Positions 6,845 to 18,458 are shown, numbered from the stretch's first letter. The stretch: 64,000 bases of DNA from Nocardioides anomalus (GCF_011046535.1 NZ_CP049257.1:4216001-4280000); one strand, 5' to 3'. Numbers and translations: made by a program. The notes: generated by a model not told the origin, from the sequence alone.

Positions 6845-8998
6845 ATGGTGTCCATGCCCCGCCACGAGCGGCTCCCGGCGTACCGCGTGCTGTCCCACCT
6901 GCTGGTGATGGTCGCGGTGGCGGTCGTGCTCGGAGTGGTGGTGGCCGGGCTGGCCATCCCGTTCGCGGGCGTGGCCGGGCTCGGGGCGCGCAACGTCGCC
7001 AAGACCATGGACAGCCTGCCGGAGGAGCTCGACACCCAGGACCTCTCGCAGCGCACGACCATCCTGGACGCGAACGGCAACCGGCTGGCGTCGATCTACG
7101 ACGAGAACCGGATCACCGTGCCCCTCAAGGGGATCTCGCGCACGATGGTCAAGGCGCTGGTGGCGATCGAGGACTACCGCTTCTACCAGCACGGCGCGCT
7201 CGACCTGAAGGGCACGCTGCGTGCGCTGGTCACCAACCAGGCCAACAGCGGCGTGGTGCAGGGTGGCTCGTCGATCACCCAGCAGCTGGTGAAGCTGACG
7301 CTGCTCGACCAGGCGGGCAACAACAAGGTCAAGCGGGCCGAGGCGACGGCCGACACCTACGCGCGCAAGCTCAAGGAGCTGCGCTACGCGATCGCGCTGG
7401 AGCAGACCCACTCCAAGGACTGGATCCTGGAGCGCTACCTCAACACGGCGTACTTCGGTGACGGCGCGTACGGCGTGCAGGCGGCGGCCAAGCACTACTT
7501 CAACGTCAACGCCAAGGACCTCACGCTGCGGCAGTCGGCGCTGCTGGCCGGGCTGGTGAAGAACCCCTATGGCTACGACCCGACCAAGTTCCCGGACAAG
7601 GCGCTCGAGCGCCGCGACGTGGTGCTGGACCGGATGGCCCAGCTCAACGTCATCGGCCAGGACAAGGCCGACAAGAACAAGGACAAGGACCTCGGCCTCG
7701 ACGTCCAGGAGGTCGACAACGGCTGCCTGAACTCCCGCGCGCCGTTCTTCTGCGACTACGTGCTGGCCTACCTGATGCAGGACGAGCAGCTCGGCGCCAC
7801 CCGGCGCGCGCGGCTCAACCTGATCAAGAACGGCGGGCTGACGATCCAGACCACGATCGACATGAACGCCCAGGCCGACGCCGACGCCGCGGTCGCCGAC
7901 CACGTCGGCAAGAAGGACCCCGCGATCGGCGCGCTGGCGATCGTGGAGCCCGGCACCGGCGCGGTGAAGGCGCTGGCCCAGTCCCGCCCGATGGGCAACA
8001 AGTCCAAGCAGGGCGAGACCTACGTCAACTTCACCATCCCCAAGGAGTACGGCGGGGCCAACGGCTTCCAGCCCGGCTCGACGTTCAAGGCCTTCACCCT
8101 GGCCACCGCGATCGACCAGGGCATCCCGCTGACCCAGGCGTTCAACTCGCCCTCGCCGATGACCTTCGACCAGGCCGACTTCGCCAACTGCCCCGGCGAG
8201 GGCACCTTCGGCGGTCCCTACGTCGCCAACAACTCCACCGGCACCGGCACGTTCAACATGTACTCCGGGACCCGGAACTCCATCAACACCTACTTCCTCC
8301 AGCTCGAGGAGATGACCGGCGTCTGCGCGCCGTACGAGCTGGCCAAGAAGATGGGTGTGCGGCTGACCGACCCCAAGGCCGAGCGCTACCCCAGCTTCAC
8401 CCTCGGCATCGCCGACGCCTCGCCGCTGGAGATGGCCGAGGCCTACGCGACGTTCGCCGCCCGCGGCCTGCACTGCGACTCGCGCCCGGTCACCCAGATC
8501 ACCGACTCCGACGGCAACGTGCTCAAGAGCTATGACCCGACCTGCACCCAGGTGATGCAGCAGAGCACCGCCGACGCGGTCAGCGACGTGCTGCGCGGCG
8601 TGCTGCAGTCCGGCGGCTTCGCGGCGGCCCAGGCCCTGGGCGTGCCGGCCGCCGGCAAGACCGGCACCACCAACGAGCAGAAGGCCGTCTGGTTCGTCGG
8701 CTACACCCCGCACCTGGCCGCGGCCGCCACCATCGCCGGCATCACGCCGGCCGGGCAGCCGGACACCCTCGTGGGCAAGACGATCGACGGCACCTACATC
8801 TACGAGGCCTCGGGCTCCGGCTTCGCTGCCCCCATCTGGGGCGACGCGCTGCGACCGCTGACCGCCAACGGTCCCTACGACGACTTCGTCTACCCGACCG
8901 GCGTCGAGGGCGTGGGCGTGACCTCGGTGCCGCAGCCCCCGCCGCCGAGGCCCGGCGGCCGCGGTGGCCGCGGCGGCGGCGGCCGGGGCGGGCGCTGA
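6845..8998 (+). CDS. ponA2: Bifunctional penicillin-binding protein (PonA2-like)
   Basis: A 717-aa class A PBP that polymerises glycan strands and cross-links peptidoglycan outside the membrane. A short cytoplasmic tail is followed by one membrane segment (about 18-40). The glycosyltransferase domain has the catalytic E109 in AIEDYRFYQHGALD, then GGSSITQQLVK and the ALEQTHSKDWILERYLNTAYFG box. The transpeptidase domain has the SxxK motif with S412 (GSTFKAF), a likely SxN at SIN and the KTG motif at K605. The C terminus is only a Pro/Gly/Arg tail (PPPPRPGGRGG...), whereas mycobacterial PonA2 ends in a PASTA domain; that domain is absent here. ATGs at 6845 and 6854 are both possible starts, neither with a strong ribosome site. 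Confidence 0.92.
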   Translation: MVSMPRHERLPAYRVLSHLLVMVAVAVVLGVVVAGLAIPFAGVAGLGARNVAKTMDSLPEELDTQDLSQRTTILDANGNRLASIYDENRITVPLKGISRTMVKALVAIEDYRFYQHGALDLKGTLRALVTNQANSGVVQGGSSITQQLVKLTLLDQAGNNKVKRAEATADTYARKLKELRYAIALEQTHSKDWILERYLNTAYFGDGAYGVQAAAKHYFNVNAKDLTLRQSALLAGLVKNPYGYDPTKFPDKALERRDVVLDRMAQLNVIGQDKADKNKDKDLGLDVQEVDNGCLNSRAPFFCDYVLAYLMQDEQLGATRRARLNLIKNGGLTIQTTIDMNAQADADAAVADHVGKKDPAIGALAIVEPGTGAVKALAQSRPMGNKSKQGETYVNFTIPKEYGGANGFQPGSTFKAFTLATAIDQGIPLTQAFNSPSPMTFDQADFANCPGEGTFGGPYVANNSTGTGTFNMYSGTRNSINTYFLQLEEMTGVCAPYELAKKMGVRLTDPKAERYPSFTLGIADASPLEMAEAYATFAARGLHCDSRPVTQITDSDGNVLKSYDPTCTQVMQQSTADAVSDVLRGVLQSGGFAAAQALGVPAAGKTGTTNEQKAVWFVGYTPHLAAAATIAGITPAGQPDTLVGKTIDGTYIYEASGSGFAAPIWGDALRPLTANGPYDDFVYPTGVEGVGVTSVPQPPPPRPGGRGGRGGGGRGGR

Positions 8999-9001
8999 GC
9001 C

Positions 9002-9460
9002 TCAGCCCAGCTGGCGGCGGACCTCCGCGGCCACCACGCCGCCGTCCGCGCGTCCCTTGACCTGCGGCTGGACGACGCCCATCACCTTGCCCATCGCCTT
9101 CATGCCCTCACCGGCCGCGCCGGTCTGCTCGACGGCGGCGGTGACCAGCGCGACGATCTCCTCCTGCGTCAGCTGCTCGGGCAGGTAGTCCGCGATCACG
9201 GCGGCCTCCGCGCGCTCCTTGTCGGCCATCGCCGCGCGGCCCCCGTCGTCGAAGGCGGTGGCGGCCTCGCGTCGCTTCTTGGCCTCGGTGGACAGCACCG
9301 AGACGACCTCGTCGTCGCTGAGCTCGCGGGCCTGCTTGCCCGCGACCTCGGCGTTGGTGATCGCGGTGAGCACCATCCGGATCGTGGAGGAGCGGATCTC
9401 GTCGCGCGCCTTGATCGAGGTGGTGAGGTCCTCGCGGAGCCGGTCCTTGAGCGTGGCCAT
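9002..9460 (-). CDS. YqeY/GatB-like domain protein
   Basis: A 152-aa helical protein of the YqeY family, related to the C-terminal domain of the GatB subunit of tRNA amidotransferase. The N-terminal phrase LKDRLREDLTTSIKARDEIRSSTIRMVLTAI and the later YLPEQLTQEEIVALV and MGKVMGVVQPQVKGRADGGVVAAEVRRQL are highly conserved. It spans the family's normal length. Its precise role is unsettled; a tRNA-interacting role is inferred from the GatB relation. It is convergent with the PBP gene (3 bases between stops) and divergent from the phosphoesterase gene. Confidence 0.9.
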   Translation of the reverse strand: MATLKDRLREDLTTSIKARDEIRSSTIRMVLTAITNAEVAGKQARELSDDEVVSVLSTEAKKRREAATAFDDGGRAAMADKERAEAAVIADYLPEQLTQEEIVALVTAAVEQTGAAGEGMKAMGKVMGVVQPQVKGRADGGVVAAEVRRQLG

Positions 9461-9486
9461 GACCCCGATTGTGGCAGCCTGGCCGC

Positions 9487-10413
9487 GTGGGTCTCTGGGC
9501 GCGGTTGAGCGCAGTCACCGCGACCGGGGCGGCCGCGGGCGCCGGGCTCACGGCGTACGCCGTCTGGGAGGCCCGGCAGTACACCCTGCGCCGCGTGTCC
9601 GTGCCCCTGCTCCCCGCCGGCGCCAGACCCCTCCGGGTGCTGCACCTGAGCGACATCCACATGACACCCGGGCAGCGGCACAAGCAGGACTGGCTGGCCG
9701 GGCTGGCCACGCTGCGACCGGACCTGGTCATCGACACCGGGGACAACCTCGCGCACGCCGCGTCGGTGCCGGTGGTGCGGGACGCGCTGGGCCCGCTGCT
9801 CGACGTGCCCGGCGTCTTCGTCTTCGGCTCCAACGACTACTTCTCACCGACCTTCCGCAACCCGCTGCGCTACCTGCTGCCCGACGACGGCACGCGGCAC
9901 ACCCGCGTGCCCCAGCTGCCCTGGCGCGACCTGCGGCGGGTGTTCACCGACGCGGGCTGGCTCGACCTGACCAACCGCCGCGGCGAGCTCGAGGTGGCCG
10001 GCCTGCGGTTCGCCTTCGCCGGCGTCGACGACCCGCACCTGCGCTACGACCGGCTCGCCGAGGTCCAGGGCCCGGCCGACGCGGGCGCCGACGTCCGTCT
10101 CGGGGTCGCGCACGCGCCGTACCTCCGGGTGCTCGACCAGTACGCCGGCGACGGCTACGACGCGGTCATCGCCGGCCACACCCACGGCGGCCAGGTCTGC
10201 CTGCCCGGCGGTCGCGCGCTGACCACCAACTGCGACCTCGAGCCGGCCCGGGCCCGGGGCCTGCACCGTCACCCGGCGGGCTCGCGTGACGGCGACCCCG
10301 GCTCGGCCTGGCTGCACGTCTCGGCCGGGCTCGGCACCTCGCCGTACGCCCGGATCCGCGTGGCCTGCCGCCCCGAGGCCACGATGCTGACCCTGACCCC
10401 GCGCGGGCGCTGA
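9487..10413 (+). CDS. Membrane-associated metallophosphoesterase
   Basis: A calcineurin-like phosphoesterase (308 aa) with all binuclear metal-site motifs in order: LHLSDIHMTPG (DxH), DLVIDTGDNL (GD), FGSNDY (the GNHD position, here GSND), and AGHTHGGQ (GHTHGG). An N-terminal hydrophobic segment (about 5-25) suggests a membrane anchor. The substrate is unknown; such proteins act on phosphodiesters, UDP-sugar lipids or nucleotides. The GTG at 9487 is chosen; a TTG at 9469 would add six residues. The H-to-S change in GNHD (GSND) is common in this actinobacterial subgroup. Confidence 0.85.
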   Translation: MGLWARLSAVTATGAAAGAGLTAYAVWEARQYTLRRVSVPLLPAGARPLRVLHLSDIHMTPGQRHKQDWLAGLATLRPDLVIDTGDNLAHAASVPVVRDALGPLLDVPGVFVFGSNDYFSPTFRNPLRYLLPDDGTRHTRVPQLPWRDLRRVFTDAGWLDLTNRRGELEVAGLRFAFAGVDDPHLRYDRLAEVQGPADAGADVRLGVAHAPYLRVLDQYAGDGYDAVIAGHTHGGQVCLPGGRALTTNCDLEPARARGLHRHPAGSRDGDPGSAWLHVSAGLGTSPYARIRVACRPEATMLTLTPRGR

Positions 10414-10487
10414 CCGGCGGTGGAACCGATTGGGGAACGGCCCTCCTGCTCCGGTATGCTCCCGTCCTTGTGAGCCCTGCTCACGTT

Positions 10488-10561
10488 CGGGCTGTGGCGC
10501 AGTTTGGTAGCGCGCCTCGTTCGGGACGAGGAGGCCGCAGGTTCAAATCCTGTCAGCCCGA
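10488..10561 (+). tRNA. tRNA-Pro (CGG)
   Basis: A full cloverleaf. The acceptor arms CGGGCTG (10488-10494) and CAGCCCG (10554-10560) pair, the anticodon stem CCTCG/CGAGG holds the loop TTCGGGA giving anticodon CGG, and the T arm contains GTTCAAATC. The 3' CCA is not encoded. A strong terminator follows directly. Confidence 0.95.
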
Positions 10562-10571
10562 CTCTTCGCCC

Positions 10572-10602
10572 AGCCTCCCGGTCGCGTCGCGACCGGGAGG
10601 CT
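10572..10602. terminator. Hairpin terminator after tRNA-Pro
   Basis: A perfect 14-bp stem with a 3-base loop: AGCCTCCCGGTCGC (10572-10585), GTC, GCGACCGGGAGGCT (10589-10602). It lies 10 bases beyond the tRNA. The following stretch 10603-10850 has no convincing gene; a weaker stem GACCCGTC/GACGGGTC (10757-10764, 10778-10785) may serve the minus-strand zinc-finger gene. Confidence 0.75.
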
Positions 10603-10850
10603 GAGTCCGTCCCGGCGCCGGTACGCCGGATCGCGGTGTGGGCACGCGGACGTCCGCGACCACGCGAGGAATGTGCGGCACCCGCGGCCCCGGTGCGTCG
10701 CGGGCCGAGAGACCGGTCGCGCCGGGACCGCCGGGGTCTGGGCACGCCGTCGCCGGGACCCGTCACGTCGTCGACGCGACGGGTCCACCGGAGGGCCGAC
10801 CCGGTAGAGCGGGACGGCCTCGTCCCGGGCACGCCCGGGCGGAGGTCAGC

Positions 10851-11261
10851 TCAGGCGCGCGGAGCCGCGGCGGCACCGGACTTGGTGCCGGCACCCTGCG
10901 TGACCACGCGGCTGAACCGCTCCCAGGCGGCCTGCCGGGAGACCCCGAGGGCCTTCCCGATCTCGGCGTAGCTGATGTGGCGCTCCCGGATCCGTCCCAC
11001 CCACAGGCGCAGGTAGCGGTCCACCTGCGTCGCCGTGGTGGCGATCAGCGGCAACCGCGCCAGCATCTCGGCGTCGGTCAGGTCCTCGTCGGACCAGCCG
11101 ATCACCTGCTGCTGCGCGTTCTCGGGCGCGGCGAACGCCGCGGAGAACTTCTCCAGGCACTCGGTGCACATCAGGGCCCCCAGGCCACCCGCATATCGGG
11201 TGTCTGACGATCCACGCTTTCCGCAGAATGAGCACGACCAGTCGGTCGCATCAAAGTTCAT
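10851..11261 (-). CDS. ClpX-type zinc finger protein with helix-turn-helix
   Basis: A 136-aa protein with two parts. The N terminus (about 8-36) is a four-cysteine zinc finger, CSFCGKR ... CTEC, of the kind found at the start of ClpX. The C terminus (about 85-120) is a helix-turn-helix: HISYAEIGKALGVSRQAAWERFSRVV. There is no ATPase domain, so it is not ClpX. The combination suggests a small DNA-binding regulator whose zinc finger mediates protein contact or dimerisation. The regulated genes are not evident. The ATG at 11261 is used. Confidence 0.75.
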   Translation of the reverse strand: MNFDATDWSCSFCGKRGSSDTRYAGGLGALMCTECLEKFSAAFAAPENAQQQVIGWSDEDLTDAEMLARLPLIATTATQVDRYLRLWVGRIRERHISYAEIGKALGVSRQAAWERFSRVVTQGAGTKSGAAAAPRA

Positions 11262-11425
11262 TCAAGCCCCCCTTGGACGAACTCGGCGGTAGCAACCGTA
11301 CCCGGCGCCTTCCGCAATGCCCCATCGGGCATCCCCGCCACAGAGCTGGTCCAGTCCGTTGTCATGGTCGGGTTGGCGACGCACGGAGCCATGCCGGACC
11401 GCGGGCGGTCTGCCAGAATCACGTC

Positions 11426-12241
11426 ATGAGCGACGAGCGCGACAGCGACGCCCCCTCCCTGGAGCCGCCGTCGCTGTTCGGACGCAAGAAGCGCAAGAAC
11501 CGCGCACCGGAGCCCGTCGCCGAGCCCGTCGCCGAGCCCGTCGCCAAGCCGGTGCTCGAGCCGACCCCGGAGCCCGTGGCCGAGGTCGAGGCGGAGCCGA
11601 CCCCGCAGCCCACGCCGGTCACCGAGCCGGTGCCGATCGCCGAGCCGGTCGTGCAGCCGCCCGTGGAGCCCGAGCCGGAGCCCGAGCAGACGACGGTCCT
11701 GCCGCCCGAGCCGGCGCCCGCGCCGGAGCCCGAGCCGGCGCCGGTGGCCCGGTCGCCGCTGACCCCGCCGCCGGAGCCGCCACGCGAGCCGCGGGCGCCC
11801 CGCGACCCCTGGCTGGTCGGCCCGCCGGCCGCGGTCCTCACCGGCCTGCTGGTGGGCGCGCTGATCGTCGCCGCCACCGCGGGCGGCCTGCGGGTGTGCA
11901 CGGCGGTCAAGGGCACGAACTCGTGCGGCAACCCCGGCTTCCTGCTGCTGTGCGCGATCCTCGTGGTCGCGGTCCTGGTCGGCGCCGCACTGCTGCGCGG
12001 TGCGCGGGTGGCACAGCCGGGCAGCACCAGCTTCCTCGCGGTGGGGCTGCTGAGCGTGGTGGCGCTGCTGTTCCTGGTCGGTCAGCTGTTCGCCTGGTGG
12101 ATGGCCATCGTCATCCCGGTGGTGTCGGTGGCGACGTACCTGCTGTCCTACTGGATCACCACGACCTACATCGAGCCCGGTGACCCGGAGGACAGCTGGC
12201 GCGACCCCGGGCGCCAGCCCGAGTCGTACGACGTGCGCTAG
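11426..12241 (+). CDS. Pro/Glu-rich membrane protein of unknown function
   Basis: A 271-aa protein. Residues 1-20 form a basic patch (FGRKKRKNR), followed by about 95 residues of Pro-Glu repeats (EPVAEPVAEPVAKP..., with a 12-base unit repeated three times at 11510-11545), then about four membrane segments between residues 130 and 250 (AVLTGLLVGALIVAATAG, LLLCAILVVAVLVGAALL, SFLAVGLLSVVALLFLVG, WWMAIVIPVVSVATYLLSYW). The extended Pro-Glu region would lie in the cytoplasm. I do not recognise a family. The ATG at 11426 is chosen because upstream frames lose the pattern. Confidence 0.7.
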   Translation: MSDERDSDAPSLEPPSLFGRKKRKNRAPEPVAEPVAEPVAKPVLEPTPEPVAEVEAEPTPQPTPVTEPVPIAEPVVQPPVEPEPEPEQTTVLPPEPAPAPEPEPAPVARSPLTPPPEPPREPRAPRDPWLVGPPAAVLTGLLVGALIVAATAGGLRVCTAVKGTNSCGNPGFLLLCAILVVAVLVGAALLRGARVAQPGSTSFLAVGLLSVVALLFLVGQLFAWWMAIVIPVVSVATYLLSYWITTTYIEPGDPEDSWRDPGRQPESYDVR

Positions 12242-12247
12242 GGCGAG

Positions 12248-14565
<2,318 letters not shown>

Positions 14566-14650
14566 GGTCGCCCAGTCTAGGCGCCGGACGCAGCGCTCCC
14601 CGGTGTACGCCGTCGGGGTGGACAGCGCCCGCCGTGCGCCCGCCTGTGGC

Positions 14651-15229
14651 TCAGCGCTCGAGCATCTCCTCGGCCGCCGCGAGGTCCTCGGCGTCGGTGG
14701 CGAAGTCCTGGTCGAGCCGGTCGTGGGCCAGGACGGAGAGCAGGGCGTTGAGCGCCGTGCCGGCCAGGTTGCCCCACGAGGACACGTAGGAGAACTGCCA
14801 CCACCACAGCGCCTCGGCCACGTCGCCGCTGCGGTAGTGGCGCAGGCCGGTCTCGAGGTCGCTGGCGATGCTCGTCAGGTCGTCGGAGAGCTGGCTCTCG
14901 ACCACCTCGGGCACGTAGGGGTCGAAGACGTAGCTGTAGGTGTCGACGTTGTCGAGCATCGCGGCGAGCCGCAGGCGCAGCTGGTCGAGGTCGGCCTCGG
15001 GCCCCACGTCGGGTTGGTACTCCTCGCGCGGCGCGAAGTCCTGCTGTACGCCGAGCCGCGCGCCGGCCAGCGAGATCTGGCTGATCTCGAGCAGCAGCAG
15101 CGGGATGGCGGTCCCGGCGTCGCCCTCCCGGGCGATCTCGCGCAGGGCGAGCAGGAAGCTGGAGAAGGAGTCCGCCATGCTCTGGGCGAAGTCCTCGGCG
15201 TCGCCGCCGATCGGCTGCTCGTCGTTCAC
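14651..15229 (-). CDS. DUF5063 domain protein
   Basis: A 192-aa acidic, soluble, helical protein. The phrases [39 protein letters not shown] and [31 protein letters not shown] match the DUF5063 family often found next to recR in actinomycetes. It overlaps the recR stop by 4 bp, so it belongs to the dnaX-ebfC-recR unit. No function is known. No catalytic motif is visible. Confidence 0.8.
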   Translation of the reverse strand: MNDEQPIGGDAEDFAQSMADSFSSFLLALREIAREGDAGTAIPLLLLEISQISLAGARLGVQQDFAPREEYQPDVGPEADLDQLRLRLAAMLDNVDTYSYVFDPYVPEVVESQLSDDLTSIASDLETGLRHYRSGDVAEALWWWQFSYVSSWGNLAGTALNALLSVLAHDRLDQDFATDAEDLAAAEEMLER

Positions 15230-15822
15230 TGGGCACTCCGCCTTCCCGCGAGGGCTCGTCCGAGGGTGACCTCGTCGGCGTACTCCAGGTCGCCGCCGAC
15301 CGGCAGCCCGCTCGCGAGCCGGGTGACCGTGAGGTCGAGGTCCTTCAACATACGGGTGAGGTAGGTCGCTGTCGCCTCACCCTCCAGGTTGGGATCGGTG
15401 GCCAGGATCAGCTCGGTGACCGTGCCGTCGGACAGGCGCACCATCAGCTCGCGCACCCGCAGCTGCTCGGGGCCGATGCCGTCGATCGGCGAGATCGCGC
15501 CGCCCAGGACGTGGTAGCGGCCGCGGAACTCGCGGGTCCGCTCGATGGCCACGACGTCCTTGTACTCCTCGACCACGCACAGCACGGTCTGGTCGCGCCG
15601 CGGGTCGCGGCAGATGCGGCACAGGTCGTCCTCGGAGACGTTGAAGCAGATCGAGCAGAACTTCACCCGCGCCTTGACCTCGATGAGCACGTCGGCGAGC
15701 CGGCGCACGTCGGGCTCCTCGGCCTGGAGGAGGTGGAACGCGATCCGCTGGGCGCTCTTGGGGCCCACGCCCGGCAGTCGGCCGAGCTCGTCGATGAGGT
15801 CCTGGACCACACCTTCGTACAA
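15226..15822 (-). CDS. recR: Recombination mediator RecR
   Basis: A 198-aa DNA repair protein that works with RecO and RecF to load RecA at gaps. It has the helix-hairpin-helix [24 protein letters not shown], a four-cysteine zinc finger ([16 protein letters not shown]) and a Toprim region ([14 protein letters not shown] ... [19 protein letters not shown]). Length is standard. The order dnaX-ebfC-recR is widely conserved in bacteria. Confidence 0.97.
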   Translation of the reverse strand: MYEGVVQDLIDELGRLPGVGPKSAQRIAFHLLQAEEPDVRRLADVLIEVKARVKFCSICFNVSEDDLCRICRDPRRDQTVLCVVEEYKDVVAIERTREFRGRYHVLGGAISPIDGIGPEQLRVRELMVRLSDGTVTELILATDPNLEGEATATYLTRMLKDLDLTVTRLASGLPVGGDLEYADEVTLGRALAGRRSAQ

Positions 15823-15834
15823 GGTGGCAGTCCC

Positions 15835-16230
15835 CTAGAAGCCGAGCGAGCCCGGCTGCGGGGCGCTGCCGCTGCCGCCGGGCATCCCGGGCAGGCCGCC
15901 GGCCAGCGGCCCGAGGGCCTCGGAGGCCATGGCGTCGGCCCTGGCCTTGGCGTCGCGGTAGGCCGCGACGATCATGTCGCCGAGGTCGCCCAGGCTCTCC
16001 TCGTCGCTGCCGTCGAAGGCGCCGGGCGCGATGGTCACCTTGCTCAGCTCGCCGACACCGGTGACGGTGACGGTCACCTGGCCGACGGTGCCGTCGGCGG
16101 TGGCGTCCTGGAGCCGCTCCTGGGCCTGCTGGAGCTGCTCCTGCATCTGCTGGGCCTGCTGGAGCAGGGCGTTCATGTCGAAGCCGCCGGCACCGCCGAG
16201 CGCATCGAAGGGGTTCTGGCCCTCGGTCAT
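15835..16230 (-). CDS. ebfC: YbaB/EbfC family nucleoid-associated protein
   Basis: A 131-aa homolog of YbaB/EbfC, a dimeric DNA-binding protein of the nucleoid. Characteristic is FDMNALLQQAQQMQEQLQQAQERLQDATADGTVG, a coiled helix, followed by beta strands with VTVTVTGVGELSKVTI and the helical end MIVAAYRDAKARADAMASEALGPLAGG. The Gly/Pro tail is variable. It lies between dnaX and recR as in most bacteria. Confidence 0.93.
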   Translation of the reverse strand: MTEGQNPFDALGGAGGFDMNALLQQAQQMQEQLQQAQERLQDATADGTVGQVTVTVTGVGELSKVTIAPGAFDGSDEESLGDLGDMIVAAYRDAKARADAMASEALGPLAGGLPGMPGGSGSAPQPGSLGF

Positions 16231-16270
16231 CTGGTCACGTCTCCTGGGTGGGTGTGCGGTCTGGGGGTGC

Positions 16271-18382
16271 TCACGAGTGCTTGATCTCCTCGATCATCGA
16301 CGCCCCGAGCTCGCGGGCGAGGAGGTCCTCGGTGCCGACCCCGTCGGGGTCGGCGTCGACGTCGTCGCGGCTGGCCTCGGCGTCTGCCGCGGCCAGGTCG
16401 TCCGAGCGCGGGGTCTCGGCGCCCTGGGGGCGGGTCTGCTGGATCGCCTCGCGCGCGGCGTTGCGGGCCGCGCTCGGCGCCTCGGCGGGTGCGGCCGCGG
16501 CCGCCGGCTCGTCGGTGGCCCAGGCCGGCGGGCCGTCCGGGACCTCGGTCGTCGCCGGTGCCTCCGGGTCGGCGGGGGCGGACTGGGCGGACTGAGCGGC
16601 CGGGGCGGGCGGGGCGGGCGGGACCGGGTCGGTCGCCGCGCGGGTGATGGTCGGGGTGCCCTCCGGCACGGCGCCGGGGTCGACGACGGTCTCGATCCTC
16701 CAGTCGGCGCCGACCACGTCGATGGCCGCCTGGTGGACCACCTCGGAGCAGCCGCTGGACACGAAGCTGTCGCGGGCGCCGGCGTTGGCGAAGCCCAGGG
16801 TGAGCACGTTGCCGTCGAGGGCCACGACCTGGCAGTTCTGGGTGAGGTGGATCCAGGCCATCCGGCGGCGGGTCTTGGTCGACTCGACCACGTCGGGCCA
16901 GAGCCGGCGCACGTCGACGAGGCTCAGCGCCCCGCCGGCGGCACCGCCCGGCGCGGGTGCGGGCGGGGCGGCGGGTGGAGTGGCGGGCGCGGCCGCCGCG
17001 GCGGGGGCGGTGGGGGCGGCCGGCGCCGTGGGCACGGGCTCGTCGACCGGTGTGGGCTGGGTGGCGCGCGGTGCGGGCGAGGCCTCGGTGACCGCGCCGG
17101 CCGGGTCGGCCTCGGGCACCGGGGTGCCGATGCCCGCGTGGGCGCTCGCCTGGGGGCGGTCCTGCGCGGGCGGCGCGGGCTCGCGGGCGGGCGGGGGCGC
17201 GCTCGGCGTACCGGTGATGGACACGCGGCGCTCGAGCCGGTCGAGGCGGGCGGCGAGTCCGTCGGTGCTGTGGTCGGCGCCGGGCAGCAGCACCCGCGCG
17301 CAGAGCAGCTCGAGCAGCAGCCGGGGCGCGGTGGCCCCGCGCATCTCGGTGAGCCCGGTGGCCAGGATGTCGGCGGCTCGGCTGAGGTCGGTGGCCCCGA
17401 ACCGGGCGGCCTGGGCCACCAGCCGCTCGCCCTGGTCCTCGGACACGTCGATGAGACCACTGGCCGTGGCGCCCGGCACCGCGGCCACGATGACCAGGTC
17501 GCGCAGGCGGCGCAGCAGGTCCTCGGTGAAGCGGCGCGGGTCCTGCCCGGTCTCGATGATCTTGTCGACCACACCGAAGACCGCGGCGCCGTCGGCGGCC
17601 GCGAAGGCGTCGACGACCTCGTCGAGCAGGGAGTCGGGGGTGTAGCCGAGCAGGCCGCTGGCCAGCTCGTGGGTCACGCCGGCCTCGCCCGCCCCGCCCA
17701 TCAGCTGGTCGAGCACGCTCAGGGTGTCGCGGGCCGAGCCGCCGCCGGCGCGCACGACGAGCGGCAGCGCGGCCGCCTCGACCCGGACGCCCTCCTTCTC
17801 GCAGAGCTCGGTCAGGTAGGTCGACATCAGCCGCGGCGGGATGAGCCGGAACGGGTAGTGGTGGGTGCGCGAGCGGATGGTCGGGATGACCTTCTCCGGC
17901 TCGGTGGTCGCGAAGATGAACCGGAGGTGCTCCGGCGGCTCCTCGACCAGCTTGAGCAGGGCGTTGAAGCCCTGCGTCGAGACCATGTGGGCCTCGTCGA
18001 TGATGTAGACCTTGTAGCGGCTGCGGACCGGCGCGAAGAACGCCTTCTCCCGCAGGTCGCGCGCGTCGTCCACGCCGCCGTGGGAGGCCGCGTCGATCTC
18101 GATGACGTCGATCGAGCCCGGGCCGCCCCGGGCCAGCTCGCGGCAGCTCTCGCACTCACCGCACGGGTCGGCGATCGGTGCCTTCTCGCAGTTGAGCGCC
18201 CGGGCCAGGATCCGCGCGCTCGTCGTCTTGCCGCACCCGCGCGGGCCGCTGAACAGGTAGGCGTGGTTGACCCGGTTGGCGGCCAGCGCCGCCCGCAGCG
18301 GCTCGGTGACGTGCTCCTGGCCGATGACCTCGGCGAAGGTCTCCGGCCGGTAGCGGCGGTAGAGGGCGAGAGGGGACTCCAT
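16271..18382 (-). CDS. dnaX: DNA polymerase III subunit gamma/tau
   Basis: A 703-aa clamp-loader ATPase. Start MESPLALYRRYRPETFAEVIGQEHV is the family hallmark. Walker A is GPRGCGKTTSARILARALNC (about 46-65), four cysteines bind zinc (C-x8-C-x2-C-x2-C: NCEKAPIADPCGECESC), and the Walker B is YIIDEAH. AAA+ and collar domains fill the first ~380 residues. Then comes a long Ala/Pro-rich linker and the tau-type C terminus with the conserved VRRLWPDVVESTKTRRRMAWIHL segment that contacts other replisome parts. No slippery frameshift site for a short gamma form is obvious. Confidence 0.95.
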   Translation of the reverse strand: MESPLALYRRYRPETFAEVIGQEHVTEPLRAALAANRVNHAYLFSGPRGCGKTTSARILARALNCEKAPIADPCGECESCRELARGGPGSIDVIEIDAASHGGVDDARDLREKAFFAPVRSRYKVYIIDEAHMVSTQGFNALLKLVEEPPEHLRFIFATTEPEKVIPTIRSRTHHYPFRLIPPRLMSTYLTELCEKEGVRVEAAALPLVVRAGGGSARDTLSVLDQLMGGAGEAGVTHELASGLLGYTPDSLLDEVVDAFAAADGAAVFGVVDKIIETGQDPRRFTEDLLRRLRDLVIVAAVPGATASGLIDVSEDQGERLVAQAARFGATDLSRAADILATGLTEMRGATAPRLLLELLCARVLLPGADHSTDGLAARLDRLERRVSITGTPSAPPPAREPAPPAQDRPQASAHAGIGTPVPEADPAGAVTEASPAPRATQPTPVDEPVPTAPAAPTAPAAAAAPATPPAAPPAPAPGGAAGGALSLVDVRRLWPDVVESTKTRRRMAWIHLTQNCQVVALDGNVLTLGFANAGARDSFVSSGCSEVVHQAAIDVVGADWRIETVVDPGAVPEGTPTITRAATDPVPPAPPAPAAQSAQSAPADPEAPATTEVPDGPPAWATDEPAAAAAPAEAPSAARNAAREAIQQTRPQGAETPRSDDLAAADAEASRDDVDADPDGVGTEDLLARELGASMIEEIKHS

Positions 18383-18458
18383 TTGCCTTGAACCCTAGTT
18401 GGCCCTACCGACGGCCGGTAGCCGCGTGCGCGTCCGTCCCGGGCGTCGGTACCAGCCG

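Noticed and set aside
10603..10850. A gene in the gap after tRNA-Pro
   Set aside because: Frames here are Arg/Gly-rich in all readings without start signals; only hairpins are visible.
11510..11545. Three 12-base tandem repeats, considered as a minisatellite or CRISPR-like unit
   Set aside because: They encode EPVA repeats in frame in a Pro/Glu-rich protein; no spacers.
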